Positions 1-15,271 are shown, counted from the first letter of the stretch. The stretch: 64,000 nt of DNA from Aporrectodea caliginosa (GCA_020284085.1 JACEVL010000521.1:667501-731500); one strand, 5' to 3'. Made by a program: numbers and translations. The notes: generated from the sequence alone by a model not told the origin.

Positions 1-364
1 ATCAAAAACAAACAAAAAATCAGACAGGTGTGCAGTCAGGTGAGACCTATGGCAACCGCTTGTAAAGTACACGAGGGATAAAGTTCTTAATATCTTTGGC
101 AGGCAGTTCAAAGTTATGACGTCTTGGGCGGAGGTTGTATCATCGTTGTACGATTGGTGGAAATAGCCCTCGCGTGGCGGCCGACAGATGTCGCTAAACA
201 ACGAGAAAAATAGAATTTGTCTATGGAGACGACGTCCAGCGTAACTCAGCTGTAATAAATTATGCCATACGAAATGTGAGAACTTTTGAAACTAATTCGA
301 AACCCCTTTTAAGTTCGCCCTTATACGATAAAGCAGAAGAAGCCTTCCAGCAGTAACATGGATA
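1..364. other. No gene seen
   Basis: I see no coding potential here. A short stretch near 177-207 ends in GTCGCTAAACAAC, matching the GTCGTTAAAC repeat motif found many times up to 17 kb. Confidence 0.5.
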
Positions 365-1066
365 CTAAACACTGAAAATAATAAGAACTGTCAATGTGTA
401 ATACTATCTGACTCATTAAGTGTACTTACCTCTATTAAGAAAAACAAATCTGACTCCAGACCCAATTTGTTTAATGAACTGATGATGCAATTGAACGAGT
501 TGGAATCTAATCAAATTAAAATGGTATGGATTCCAAGCCATGTAGATATTAAAGGTAATGAAGAAGCAGATAAATTAGCAAAGGAAGCACTTAGTTTAGA
601 TAATATTAATTCCACAAGTTACTTAGAAATACAAGAGATGAATACTTTTATTAAAGACTATAAATATTATAATAAATAAATGGCAAATAGATTATAACAT
701 TGCAAATAAAGGGAAATTCTATAAAACCATATGCCCACTTGTGTCTACAAATATAAAATTTTCTGATCCATATAGACATAAAGAAGTACAAATTAGTAGA
801 TTGAGGCTTGGTGTTGCCATTACTAATAAAAGATTATTTCAAATGAGAAAACACCCTACTGGGTTTTGTGATACCTGTGAGTTAACGGAAAGTATAGAAC
901 ATATCCTATTGGAATGTAAAAAGGAAAATATTTCAACTATCTTAAAAGAAAAATGTAATAGTTATATATCAGAATTTAATTTAAAATCTCTGCTAGACAC
1001 AGGATGTTTGCAGAGTACAGTATATAATCTTGTTAAAATCATTAATAAAGGAAAAATACTATAATC
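365..1066 (+). pseudogene. LINE remnant: RNase H and C-terminal zinc segment
   Basis: Two open stretches (about 365-679 and 690-1064) in different frames read as the tail of a non-LTR retrotransposon polyprotein. The first carries an RNase H-like end: VWIPSHVDIKGNEEADKLA, with the conserved SH and the N-E-x-AD pattern. The second carries a Cys/His cluster, CDTC followed by EHILLEC, typical of the region after RNase H in such LINEs. The frame break and the absence of reverse transcriptase make this a 5'-truncated, dead copy. Family assignment is from these motifs. A second copy of the same C-terminus lies at 2,781-3,597. Confidence 0.75.
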
Positions 1067-1460
1067 ATTCTCATAAATATCAGTATCATATCAAATCTAT
1101 TACAAACATATAACTGAACACATTGCTTGTGATTAAAATATCAATTAAAACAAAACAAGTGTGATTATATGTGTAATTAGGGATCATTTGACTATGATGA
1201 TTAATAATTTTATTACATTTTGTAATAATATTGCATTGCTATATAGGAAAATGTTGAATGAAATGTTTAATTAAGTTATCCTGTCATGAAAATGAATGTT
1301 AATGATACATTATTGTAATTAGATGTATGTTGCAATAAAATGTGTATATAATACATGTATATATTACACATATATGCGAAACTTATGTTTGCAAGTAGCA
1401 TTACATGTTGTTATAGAAAACATAGAAAAACTGTAAATAACTTTGTAAACATTTTGAAAA
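1067..1460. other. AT-rich, no gene
   Basis: AT-rich sequence following the LINE remnant, probably its 3' untranslated end and flank. No feature is resolvable. Confidence 0.4.
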
Positions 1461-1582
1461 GAGCTTATATAGCCAAAAAAGAGTTGTGATAGCCAAAAAA
1501 GAGCTGAATAGCCAAAAAAGAGCTGAAATAGCCAAAAAAGAGCTGATATAGCCAAAAAGAGCTGAATAAGCCAAAAAAGAGT
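1461..1582. repeat. Tandem repeat, about 19-bp unit, six copies
   Basis: The unit AGCCAAAAAAGAGCTGAAT, with small length changes, is repeated six times. The next 150 bases are strongly purine-rich on the + strand. Leftward open frames across it are hydrophobic low-complexity artefacts, not genes. Confidence 0.85.
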
Positions 1583-2780
1583 GTTGGAATTGACACAGAG
1601 AAAACAAAAGAAAAGGAGGAAAGAAAAGGAAAAAAAACAGAAAAACAGAAAAAGGAGAAAGAAAGAAAAAAAATATAGAGAATTGCAATAAAAAGAGCCA
1701 ATGGGCCGAACAGAACGGAAATACAATACAAACACAAAGACGTCGGCGGCCATAGTAGCCAAAGGACGTCGTTAAACAATTGGAATCATCATCATCCTTC
1801 CATGTAGCTCCGCCTCTGCTCGTACTCTGGCAGTGCCAGTCCCAAACCTGGATAGAGGAGGATGATGACGCTAATGATAGTTGTTATCAAACAGTGTTAT
1901 TAAATTGAATTATTAAATTACTACTAGCATACCATGCCATGCGAACGGTGAAAACTGTTCAAAATAATTGCACACCTCTTTTAAGTATGGTATTCACCCT
2001 GTAAGAGAAAGCGAACGAGCGGTCCTGTGATTACTTGTTGAGTCGACTAAAGCTTAACGTAACATAACATAGTACAACACGTTTATTTGGTAACCAACTC
2101 ATTACACGTCGTAATCACATCAGGTTTTTACAAGTTTTGTCGGTTTACACAGGGGGGCCGAAGGTCCAGCTAGCCAGGGCCACCTGAGACAATTAAGTTG
2201 GAAAGATGCATCACGGCCAACTATGTGAAGTAAGAGATTATAAGCAATAAATTCTTAACTATCCTAGAACAAACAGAAATAAAAGACCCAAAGGTAATGA
2301 AACAAAGTACATTGCCAAGACGTAAAGCTTGAATCAAGGCTGTATTATCCCATACGAACGGCTAAAACTGTTCAAAACAATTCCAATTGCAAAGAAAACA
2401 ACAAAATGACTTCGCAATTGGCTTCAACGGTTCGTGATGCCATACGAAGTCATTAAAGCAACGGCAACTGGAGAATGTTAACTTTCATTGTGCACAAAGG
2501 TAAGATCGATGTCAAAGGTTGTAGTAGGCATGAGGTGCCTTTGAACATTGGATACTACTCCCGTTAACTATAGTGGTCTTCATTTATAATTACAACGACA
2601 AAGGTCATGAGGTAAGGTCGACGTTAGCAGCAAAAACACCGCTGAAAACTTGAATTACAATTATACTCTACTTCGACACCTTCAAAACGCTTTCACTGAG
2701 GGCTATATAAATTTCCATCGTTAATCGTTTTTCAATAATTGTTCTCTGAATTAAAAGAAATCTAGATCTATTCCTTAATA
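1583..2780. other. Non-coding; RTE-like tail motif at 1,737-1,890
   Basis: A purine tract runs to about 1,690. Positions 1,737-1,787 and 1,829-1,885 hold the paired motifs GTCGTTAAAC and GCAGTGCCAGTCCCAA...CCTGGATA...GAGGA. These recur at 12.1, 12.4, 15.7 and 16.3 kb and resemble 3' ends of RTE-type LINEs. No gene is seen in the remainder. Confidence 0.45.
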
Positions 2781-3033
2781 AGGAATTATGTAATTAATAA
2801 ATGGCAAATTGAATATAACCTTGAATCAAAAGGAAGATTCTATAAATCTATTCAACCTTTGGTGTCCACAAATATAAAATTTATAGACTCTCCAAGGAAA
2901 CGTGAAGTTCAAATTACCAGACTTAGAATGGGACATATCTTAAGTAATACGTGGTTGAAACATATAGGTAAAAGCCTAACGGACTTATGTGCTGAATGTC
3001 AGGTGCCTGACACTATTCATCATATATTTAAGG

Positions 3034-3207
3034 ATCCTGAGTGGCCGAGTGGGTTGGTAACCTGCTCGTCACGCCGGCGCCCCGGGTTCGCTTCCCGGTC
3101 GGGTCGGTTTATCAGAGATTAATTTCTCGGATCTTTACTGCGGGTGGCTCGGTCGTATTATAAACGTGGAGTACAATACAACACACAATACAACACATCA
3201 CAATACA
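3034..3207 (+). repeat. tRNA-derived SINE, type 1
   Basis: Begins GGATCCTGAGTGGCCGAGTG, an A-box-like sequence of the tRNA Leu/Ser kind. About 35 bases later comes GGTTCGCTTCC, a B-box-like sequence. It ends in an (ACAAC/ACAAT)n tail. It is inserted in the LINE C-terminus. Confidence 0.7.
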
Positions 3208-3445
3208 ACTGGGGCGCGGTGGTTTAGGGGTATGTTCGGTGCCTTGCAGCTGGAGGGTTGCGGGTTTGAATCCACCTCAAAGTCGCCGCGTAGGGACCCT
3301 GGGCAAGTCCTTCACTCGCAATTGCTCATGCGCTTCGGCGTGAAACTCCGATTCAGCGTTCGCGCAGTAGTCGGGAGCGCCTCTGAATGGGAAATCTGGT
3401 AGGGGCGCTATAACAAGTGTTCAAATACAATACAATACAATACAA
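3208..3445 (+). repeat. tRNA-derived SINE, type 2
   Basis: The head GGCGCGGTGGTTTAGGGGTA holds an A box and GGGTTTGAATCC is the B box. The body ends in a stem-loop (AGCGCCTCT pairing with AGGGGCGCT), then TATAACAAGTGTTCAAA and an (ATACA)n tail. Reverse-strand copies lie at 25.5, 25.7, 40.1 and 43.5 kb. The 3' stem-loop matches that of LINE copies at 28.5, 42.8 and 49.3 kb. Confidence 0.85.
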
Positions 3446-3597
3446 TTAATTGCTTGTAAAAAACACGACATATCAAAATTAATACTTGAAAAATGTGCAA
3501 AGAAAAAAGTGGAATGCACTGTTGAAAATATATTGTCTATTCGAGATATTTATCTCGAAGTATATAGCATACTAATGATTATAACTAATGGGAAAAT

Positions 3598-5348
3598 TAT
3601 GTAGAGATTATTAATAAATAGTGTAAATATTATCTGAAAATACTCTCTGCAGGTAATATGTGTAACTACATAACTTAGATAACGGCAATAAATATTGATT
3701 AATGCGGCTGGATAACGGTTGCTGGAGTAGAACATCATAACTTGCTTCAGAATAATGGTCTTTGATTATAGCAATTGAATTGGTTTGTTTATGGTGATAA
3801 ATGTATGGGTTTTTTATTTGAATGTGTTTTTTTATTGGATAGAACTGATGCTTAACAATGTTTTTAATATTCTTGGTCTTTAGTTATTACTTAAAACTAG
3901 TTTGGAAATGTTTATGTATAGGATTCATTTTGAGTTAATTGTAATATTGATAAAACCAACATTTAATAATATTGATGCTTTGATTGTCATGTTGATATTG
4001 ATTATTGAATCTGTTTGTACTATTCTTGATGGACTATGAATATTGAACATTGATTGTAAATGTAAAATTGATAGCTTGATGTTAATTTAGAGAGATAGAT
4101 GTGATGCTCTGCAAATATTGTCATTAAGAATTAGATTAAAATTGAGGAGAAAACAGTTATTAATAGAGCCTATATGGCCGCCAAAAAATTAATGGAAAGC
4201 CTGTACGGCTAGAAGATTAATTTTGTTTTTTTAATATAAAAAAAAAGGAAAACAGGAGAAAAAAGAACAACCACCTGTCAAATTTCATCGTTGCAACTTC
4301 CTGTCAGAAAAGAAACAAAGACAAGAAAAGAGAAAGAATTCTGATGAAAAACATTATTCGAAAATGAATTTAAATACGTCAAAAACTTTAAAGTCGTCAA
4401 TATCCTATCAGAAATAGAATCCAAGACGGAAAAAAGATAAAGAAAACTGATGAAAACACTACACGAAAATGAACTGAAATGCATCAAAAACTTTAAAGAC
4501 GTCAACGGCCTTTGTTGCTAAAAGATGTCGTTAAACATTGGATAAATAAAATTCTCTGCCTTAATTCACCTTGGTGTGCACACTAATCTTTCGGCTGCTC
4601 CGAATGTTCCCGAAACCCGACATTGTTCCATCTGCTTGCGCTATACTTCCCCTCATCTTCTCGCCGCAGTCGTTGTTCCAAGTCAGCAGACTTCCAGATA
4701 GACAGATTCTCCCACATTCTCAATCTCCTCGCCATCACTGAGATCATGTTCTCTTTCCCCGAAATATCAGTGATTCGGTTTTATTGCAGCTTACCCAGCT
4801 CTGTAGAAAATCTCCATATTTTCCTGGATGACACTTTTTTTTACCTTCGATCATGTCTAGGTCTGCAGACCTGATTGTAATCGTAATCTCCAAACTTCTA
4901 AAGCGCCACTTGAAAGCCAAGCGCAGGGTACCAGCTTATTCACGAGCGCTGTTGCAAGACGAGCCTTCAACCTATCGGCTATTTTGCTATTTTATGTTAA
5001 ATTACTTCGAATCGCTAATTAACCTTATTATTTCCGTAAATGGCGTAAAAGTAAGTAAGTAGCATAATACAAAGAGAGCCAACGGTATGGGCTCGATTTT
5101 TAGTGACCAATTTTTAATTAAAAACAATTAACTATAATAGTTTACACCAGATCTTACGAGCAGAGAATTGACGTAGGCCCTATAGTTAAGTAGCTTCATT
5201 GTCTGGCAGGATCATTTTAATTTGCATGTGGACCTTTTTTCAAAATTGGCGAAATCAAAATTGAAAAGAGGAGATTAAAGACTAAACTCTGAGGCACAGT
5301 TTATTTGTATAAATAAGCCATTTTTAATAAGATTAGGGAAGATCGACA
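3598..5348. other. Non-coding, AT-rich
   Basis: No gene is supported. A GTCAACGGCC...GTCGTTAAAC motif lies at 4,497-4,545. The short open frames are uneven in composition and have no recognisable domains. Confidence 0.4.
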
Positions 5349-5628
5349 CAGTGGCGTAACTAGGGGTTCGTGCGCCCGGGGGCAAGAATTCCCTGAAAAA
5401 ATTTCTGATGACCATTTTTTTGCTTTTCCGTCTCTTTTCCCAAGAAGCAATTTCTCAGATCTCATTTTGCGCCCCCGCGCCCCCCAAGTGCAAAACTCAT
5501 GTACAAAAGTTACTTTTTCACTATTCATGCCTGATTTCTTTAGGGAAAAAAATTTCAAGCCTAATTTTCCGCCCCCCGTCCTGCGCCCGGGGGCGGCCGC
5601 CCTCTGATCCCCCCTCGTTACGCCACTG
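5349..5628. mobile_element. hAT-type MITE with 8-bp target duplication
   Basis: The terminal inverted repeats are CAGTGGCGTAACTAGGGG and its near-complement CCCCTCGTTACGCCACTG. The flanking 8-bp direct repeat GATCGACA (5,341-5,348 and 5,629-5,636) is a perfect target-site duplication. Eight-bp duplications with CAGTG-type ends are diagnostic of hAT transposons. At 280 bp with no transposase it is non-autonomous. The C-rich interior resembles that of the copy at 24.3 kb. Confidence 0.92.
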
Positions 5629-5636
5629 GATCGACA

Positions 5637-8166
<2,530 letters not shown>

Positions 8167-8716
8167 ATTAGTTGACTAGTTGACATGGGACGAACAAACA
8201 GTTTGATTAATTAATTCTAGCAGTATCAACACGTCGCTAAATACGTGAGAGAGCAGCCGTCTCTTTAGACACCTTTAAACCATTAGAAAATGACTATATA
8301 AAGACCTGGTCGTTAAAATAGGCATAATTATGTATGTCTACCACTTTGAAAGCGTCTTTGATGCCATAACATCAAATCGAATCGATAATAGTTACATTCA
8401 TCCCGATCTCGCCGGATCTGAGACCTTAACACCTCGGATTTGATATCGTCAGCTGAATTAAGGGATCCGTCACCTAAAAAGTGAAGACCCTCCAATTGTG
8501 TTTTTGTCACAATAATCGACCATTTGCATCTTATATCACACAATTTATATTTTATTCGAATAGCGGGTATGTTTCTGTATGTATGTATCTGAACAATCAT
8601 ATAGCGCATTTTAAGAACCTCACAAATACGCTGTAAGGTGGCTGTCTAGCAGATATACAGGTAGGCCTATTATGAGGTGCATCTTATATTTTCTTATATT
8701 TTATGGTTTTCCTTAC
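8167..8716. other. Non-coding
   Basis: No coding signature beyond a short leftward open frame without recognisable features. Confidence 0.35.
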
Positions 8717-10256
8717 TAGTCAGAGCTGTTAGCGTAACATTGTGCATTTTGGTGCTACAAGCAAAAAAATGATACTTTTGTGTGCAGGAAGAAATTCTGA
8801 TCAAAACCTGATATTGTGCCATTTGAAATTTTTTTTTTTTTTGGAGTTTTTTTGGAGTTTTTACGTTATTATATGTTAGCATAACATTGTGCAATTTGGA
8901 GCTACAAGCACAAAAACGATATTTTTGTGTGCAGGAAGTAATTCTGAACAAGACCTGATATTGTGCCAGTTGGAAAAATTAGTTTTTTTAGTTTTTTCAC
9001 TTTTTTATGTTTTTTTATCATTCCAGCAAAGCTCAACTAATGCTGAGCAATGTAGCCGCCTGGCTTAGTAAATTCAAAAGCTTAACAAAAATGCTATTAT
9101 TGAATAATATCTGATATTGTGCCAGCTGGAACAAATTAATTTTTTTTAGTTTTTCACTTTTTTTTACATTATTTGATGTTAGCATAACATTGTGCATTTA
9201 GGTGACACAAGCAAAAAAGAGATATTTTTCTGTTCAGGAAGAAATTCTGATCAAAACCTGATATTGTGCCAGTTGAAAAAAAGAAATTGTTTTTCAATAG
9301 TTTTTTTTTACTTTTTTTAACGTTAATAGATGTTAGCATAACATTGTCCATTTTGGTGCAACAAGCAAAAAAAGATATTTTTGTGTTCAGGAAGTAATTC
9401 TGAACAAAACCTGATATTGTGCGAGTTGAAAAAGAGACATTTCTTCTCGAATTTTTAACTTCTTTTTACGATATTAGATATTAGCATAACATTGTGCATT
9501 TTGGTGCAACAAGCCAAAAAAAAGATATTTTTGTGTTCAGGAAGTAATTCTGAACAAAACCTGATATTGTGCCAGTTGAAAAAAAGAAATTTTTTCTCGT
9601 TTTTTTTTTACTTTCTTACGTTATTAGATGTTAGCATAACATTGTGCATTTTGGTAAAAAAAAGTGAAAATTCAAAACAACTAATTTTTCAACTTGCACA
9701 ATATCAGGTTTTGATCAGAATTTCTCCCTGAACACAAAAATATCTCTCTTTTGCTTGTGACACAAAAATGCACAATGTTATGCTAACACCAAATAACGCA
9801 AAAAAGTGAAAAACTAAAAAAAATAATTTGTTCCAGCTGGCACAATATAAGATATTATTCAATATAGCATTTTTGTTAAGCTTTTGAATTTACTAAGCCA
9901 GGCGGCTACATTGCTCAGCATTAGTTGAGCTTTGCTGGAATGATAAAAAACATAAAAAAGTGAAAAAACTAAAAAAAACTAATTTTTCCAACTGGCACAA
10001 TATCAGTTCTTGTTCAGAATTACTTCCTGCACACAAAAATATCCTTTTTGTGCTTGTAACTCCAAATTGCACACTGTTATGCTAACATATAATAACGTAA
10101 AAACTTTAAAAAACTCCAAAAAAAATAATTTTTTTTCAACTGGCACAATATCAGGTTTTGATCAGAATTTCTTCCTGAACTCAAAAATATCATTTTTTTG
10201 CTTGTAGCACCTATATGCACAATAATGACTATTTTGAATGCTAAGAGCTCTGACTA
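8717..10256. repeat. Foldback satellite: about 150-bp units in inverted arms
   Basis: A unit of about 150 bp contains GCATAACATTGTGCATTTTG, ACAAGCAAAAAA and CTGATATTGTGCCAGTTG. It recurs near 8,729, 8,876, 9,179, 9,333, 9,483 and 9,632, then in reverse orientation from about 9,660 to 10,240. The outer edges are themselves inverted: TAGTCAGAGCTGTTAGC on the left, GCTAAGAGCTCTGACTA on the right. A variant unit (9,024-9,130) appears inverted at 9,835-9,945. The left arm has more units than the right. No transposase is seen; a foldback element or expanded MITE is likely. Confidence 0.9.
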
Positions 10257-10816
10257 TACTAACTGATTCCAGCAAAACTTCTGCTAGACAGCCGTCCATA
10301 GCTTGGTTCGTGACGACATCGCCACAGTTATAGATTCGCCAGATTTACACAAATCTGGAGATCCACCAACTCTGGATGAGCAATTTATCCACTGGATGCG
10401 ACGCTAATCATCTATTTTATGACAGAGTCCTTAAACAGAAACTACCAGTTTTACTTAAATTTAAAAGCTTGTGCGAGATGGAGTATATTGACCACAGAGA
10501 CCTTGACGACAATAAGATGTCGATAATTAAATTAACATTACTACCACCGCATAAAATTTATATCTATTGTAATTTTAATTACGGCGGTTTATAAAGCATC
10601 GTCGGTAGCAAGCTACTTCTAGTGCACTTAGTGTAGTAATCATATTGTTTTACGTTGAGGTTATAATATTGAAAATATCGCTGATCTCGCATGAGCTATC
10701 GAATGCCTGTAGAATTTCTTGGAAAGGTCAACGTTAACCAGCAGAGTTTGACGGTAATAATTATATAATAGTCTTTAACTGGTGAGATTTTCCAGTGTTG
10801 ATCGTGTACATGTGTC
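10257..10816. other. Non-coding
   Basis: No gene is supported. One 72-residue open frame lacks any recognisable feature. Confidence 0.35.
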
Positions 10817-10987
10817 CAGGGGCGTCTACACAATGTAAACCTTGGAGCAAATGGTCCAGCCAAGAAATAGGGAGGGAAGACCTCATTGTGAAATTAGGGG
10901 AATTTTAAATTTTTTAAATGTTGTACCATGGGAATGGGAGCAGAGGGGATAGTTGCTTCAATGACTTGGGGGGGATAGACGCCCCTG
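10817..10987. mobile_element. hAT-type MITE, 171 bp
   Basis: The terminal inverted repeats CAGGGGCGTCTA and TAGACGCCCCTG are perfect over 12 bp. The flanks CATGTGTC and CATGTGTG match at 7 of 8 positions, as expected for a hAT target duplication. Confidence 0.85.
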
Positions 10988-13096
10988 CATGTGTGTTTAT
11001 ATTGTCAGTTGTCGGCTGGGCGTTGTATAGCGTATGTATCGACATTGTTTTAATCGTTGCACGTGTTACTACAGTGCAGTCTTAACGCTAGCCAAACTTC
11101 ACTGACGTGACACGAACATGCGATGCCAAAGGAATGCGGCATGTCCTTTTGAAGTCGAAACGTGAGCTTCGTTGCAGCGTGTGTTGCTCTGAACGTAAGT
11201 TGAGTTGGTCGCTCGTCTGAATGCATACCTTGGCTAACGTATATACTGCACCGTGTGACGTAAGAGTAAAGTTCCACACTACTTCTGTAATGGGGAAAGG
11301 TGAAATTTCTCCTGCATTGGTTCAGAAAATCTCTCTTAATCCCAACGCAGGTCCGTTTAACAAGAACCTACCCAATTTATCAGTGGCGGCAACTACTTGA
11401 TGCATTTTGCTTATAAGTCGTAGCCTATTGTTCCGGTTTCCCTTACTAACGGAATTCAACAGAACTTCTGCCACGGATCCTAGACTATCTCACATGAAGC
11501 ATATCGATTGCCGTCGACTGATGCCCTGTGCATTAGACACCGGCGTTCTAGATGTAACTAATCATGTATTGATTGGTGAGCAGAGTTATTAATGGAAGTG
11601 GACAAAAAAAGAGCTGTAATATGCCAAACTAATCTTTGTCGACGGCAACGGCCTACGTTGTCATAAGCTGCCGTTAAACTGTGGAGCCAATTAATGGAAG
11701 CACGAATTCTGATCGTTCCAGAGCCTACATAGTCTATAGGTAATTCCTCCATTATTGAACCCAAATATCTCACCTTAACTGTGTCCCACTAATTACTCCA
11801 AAACAACCCTAAACTTTACCAAACCCTGAAACCAACGCATGGAGAACATCAGATTCAGATTTCATGGCACCGCAATATAGGTTTCAACGAGAGTCGAATC
11901 CCTTGCACCGTTTCTATGCGCAACCTTACCGCACCAGGTGCGATCGACCGTTGCATTGTCTGGCAGGTGTCTGGGCGCCAGTTCATTTGTTCTGCGTGAA
12001 CGTCGTAGGTAGTTTGACTGTAGACAATCAATCGAATTAGCAACGGATTCTCCTCAAATGGCGCACATCCGTTGGTTCGCATACTCACTCACCCGGGCTT
12101 TTGTAATCGTCATGATCTTAATACAGAAATTTTCGGGCATTGCCAGTCCCAAGCCTCTATAAAGGAGGAGGGCGACGTTAAATCATCGTTACGATACAGG
12201 GTCAGTGTGTCACTAAACACGAACAACTAATACTAGTTAATATGCAGTGCTCTGCTGAGACACCTTCAAGATGCTTTCCCTCAAGGTTAAACAGACATGA
12301 AGAACTATTAGAACTGTTGTCAACGGCCTTTGTTGCCATAAGACGACGTTAAACTTTGGAATTATAATACAAACTACACAATACCCGTAGTGCCAGTCAA
12401 AAGCCTGGGAAAAAGACGAGTGTGACGTCAACGGTCCTGGCAACCATAAGATGTCGGTTAATATTAAACCTACAACCACCACTACTACAAAACTACACAT
12501 TCAAGGATAATGTAAATCATCTTTGTAAATAACAATGTCGTTGAACAGCCACTAACCAAACCAAGCTATATCGTCAGAGTAATCTAGAAATTTCGACAGC
12601 GTCCAAAAAAAGCTAAGCCGCGGGAATCAGCTTATTCGCAGGCACTCAGTCACAAGAAAACCATTTGGCAGGTCAGGTTGGCGACGGTTGATGGCGTTTA
12701 GAATTGGAGCGGATATAGAAAGGTTATGGAAATAGGAGGAATACGGGTAGGATTGGGTTACCACACTTCGTCGCCCCAAATCCACCTATGTCACCTAATG
12801 CTCCTAAACATGTCACCATTCAATGTTCACTTATAAATGTTAATTCACCGATCTAAGAACAACAAGAATTGAAGTGTCCACTGATCGAGTATTACCATTC
12901 ATTGGTGTAAATGGTGAACATAAATCAGAGCTAGATCGACTGATTAGAATGGGACACTTAGATCAGGTATTGATTTTATGATCGATGAAGTCAGGCCGAA
13001 ACTTTCCGAAGCTGATGACTAATGAGGCGATTAGCATTGAAACTGAAGACTCAGTGCGACTATACAGAGGCTATTGTGTCACGATGTTCTCTAGAA
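10988..13096. other. Non-coding with RTE-like tail motifs
   Basis: Copies of the GTCAACGGCC...GTCGTTAAAC motif lie at 11,637-11,685, 12,318-12,364 and 12,424-12,465. The GTGCCAGTCCCAAGCCT partner motif lies near 12,140 and 12,390. No gene is supported. Confidence 0.45.
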
Positions 13097-14440
13097 CAGT
13101 GGTTCTTAAAGTGGTGGTCCGCGGACCGGCGCCGGTCCGCGGAGCTCAAGTCGCCGGTCCGCGAAACAATCCCTAAAAATAAAAAATTTGATCAACTTAT
13201 TCCTGGAAAATACAGATAATTATAGATATATTTTTTAAGTTAAAAAAAATTTATAGAATGAAATTATTATTTAACGTTATTTGCAATAAATCAATCTAGA
13301 TTCTAGATCTAAAGTTCCCATTATCGCCACACCGTGATCGCTAGGCATATGGACTTCGATCACCTAGCGATTGAAACTGTCACCAACTGAACACAACCAT
13401 TCGTACGCCAGATATTTGTTCTTTGTTGATGGAATTGAGCGATAATTAAGAAAACGCTAGCGTATGAATATTTTTGTTTATTTGCAATAAGACAAATTTA
13501 AACACGAAATAAAGTTCTAGAAATCTTAGTTTTAAATTTAAAAAATAAGAGAAACAATGAGCAAAGCACATCAAGTCTCTTTGGACAGTTTCTTTAAAAG
13601 TAATGAAACAACAGCAAAGCGCCGCAACTCAGACACGGACAGTGACAGCACACAAGAAAACGATGATAATGTACGGGAAGGATCTCTTTTAAAAAAGCCA
13701 AGAAACATCGTTTGTTTAATAGAAAATACGAAAATACGATCAAGAATATTTAAAATATGGATTTGTTTCTTCCGGAGATGAAAACAGCCCAAAACCACTG
13801 TGTGTAATCTGTGGAGTTACACTTAGTAATGATGCCATGAAGCCATCAAAACTTCTTCGCCATCTGAATTCAGCACATCCCGCATACAAAGATAAGCCTA
13901 TTGATTTTTTCAAAAGAAAGCGTGACGAAATAAAAGATCAACAGAAACAGATGTTAAAGACCACTAAAGTTAATGTTTCTGCATTGCGGGCATCTTGCTT
14001 GACTCCATTTGCTGTAAGTTTAGTCAAGTTTAATTTAATTAAACTTTCAGTAATTAGGCTTGCTACTTTTAGATAGGAGTAAGCCTTCTCGTGTAATAAA
14101 ATTACTAGTTATTATTTATAAAAACTTGAACGCTTCCTTTAACTATAATAAATACATTCTGATATTTAGCCTATTGTTATATTTAACAATGAATAACAAG
14201 AACATGTGTAATTACATATATTTGTAAAAGCAGTTTATTGATTTAGTCACTATTTCGCATTATTTCGCTCTTAGAATAATTTCAATAAAATATTAAGATA
14301 AAATATGGACTCATTCCTCTAATTTCCCTTTATCTTGGATTCGATTGTCAGATAAAATTTTGCATTTCTAACTGGTGGTCCGCCAACAACATCATAAATG
14401 CACAGCCGGTCCCTGCTTCTAAAAAGTTTAAGAACCCCTG
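13097..14440 (+). mobile_element. hAT transposon, internally deleted, Charlie/ZBED-like
   Basis: The ends CAGTGGTTCTTAAA and TTTAAGAACCCCTG are inverted. The 8-bp CTCTAGAA occurs on both sides (13,089-13,096 and 14,441-14,448), a perfect target duplication. The subterminal regions are rich in GGTCCGC. The only coding remnant is the N-terminal BED finger segment. At 1.34 kb the catalytic transposase core is gone. Confidence 0.93.
13557..14075 (+). pseudogene. hAT transposase N-terminus with BED zinc finger
   Basis: The first frame starts MSKAHQVSLDSFFK at 13,557, a common start in ZBED/hAT proteins. The frame breaks near 13,725. The continuation holds LCVICGVTLSND followed by LLRHLNSAHP, a BED-type C-x2-C...H-x4-H finger. 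It then runs through a basic KDKPIDFFKRKRDE linker. Coding ends near 14,000 and no DDE/RNase H-fold domain or dimerisation region follows. The family call rests on the BED signature plus the flanking hAT termini. It is not a functional gene. Confidence 0.85.
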
Positions 14441-14448
14441 CTCTAGAA

Positions 14449-15271
14449 GGCCACGCTTGCTCACAAAATATACTAGTCATCTGCATAATTATGTATGTAT
14501 ATATGTATGTTGCGTGTATGCAGATGTATGCATGTATGTATGTATGTTGCGTGTATGTGTGTATGTCTGTTGTATATGTATGCATACATGTGTATGTATT
14601 TGTGCTTGTGTATGTATTTATGTATGTATGTCAGGTCGGCTCTGACTATGAATATGTCGCACACCGGCCTGTTCCCTTGTCTCCTCTCGGCCAGATTTGG
14701 CTGATTCGGCTTTTTTTACTCTCTCAAACCTTGAACTTGACAGGCTGCAACTTATCCAAAACTCCTTGACTTACGTAGTGCTGTACTTTTTCCACTACGA
14801 ATAAGCTCCAGTACTACACCATCAGCTGCATTGGCTTGCTGTTGAGTTCAGAATAAAAATAAAAATTGGCCTGTTTCACCTACAAAACCCTCAGCACCAG
14901 CACACCTCCCTATACCTCCAAGCATTTACTAACTCCTTACATCCTCCTGCAGATTACATTACCCAGATAGAATAAGCTACTCTGCAGATCAGTCAGCGCG
15001 TTTAAAATATTAATTTATGAAAATTGTAGGGTGTCTCAGCCTATGACTAGACTAGCATCCAAATTCTCTTAAGCTAATCGACCTTAATTACTTCACTTAA
15101 ATTAACACCCTTTTTTCGTATATATACTGATAATAAGATGCCGTATCATACTTCGCTTGTTATCTGCCTGTGTCTATACCGTCATGACTCTCAATGCAAC
15201 ATAATTCCTTAAAAGATTATATTACTGATTAGCTGAGAATTCAACCGTATACATTTCATTAATGTCAGGTC
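14449..15271. other. (TATG)n region and LINE 3' remnant
   Basis: Imperfect TATG repeats run about 14,488-14,632. From about 14,700 to 14,960 the + strand reads in broken frames as a LINE reverse-transcriptase C-terminus (LELDRLQLIQNSL, then HHQLHWLAVEFRIKIKI). No host gene is seen. Confidence 0.5.

Larger units (their letters stand above)
2781..3597 (+). pseudogene. Second LINE RNase H-type C-terminus, split by SINEs
   Basis: Positions 2,781-3,033 read as the same protein region as 741-1,064: a VSTNIKF start, an EVQI(T/S)RLR(M/L)G block and CAEC...HHIF. The frame then resumes after about 3,445, reading ILEKCAKKK and ending at a stop near 3,597 after NGKIM, which parallels NKGKIL of the first copy. 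The interruption is two tandem SINEs (3,034-3,445). The two copies are clearly diverged, so this is an old interspersed family rather than a local duplication. Confidence 0.7.

Noticed and set aside
1364..1779. Leftward hydrophobic frames resembling membrane segments
   Set aside because: They are the complement of an AAAAAAGAG tandem repeat and a purine tract.
3034..3130. A true tRNA gene
   Set aside because: It has A- and B-box-like sequences, but the cloverleaf does not close well and it ends in a SINE-type repeat tail.
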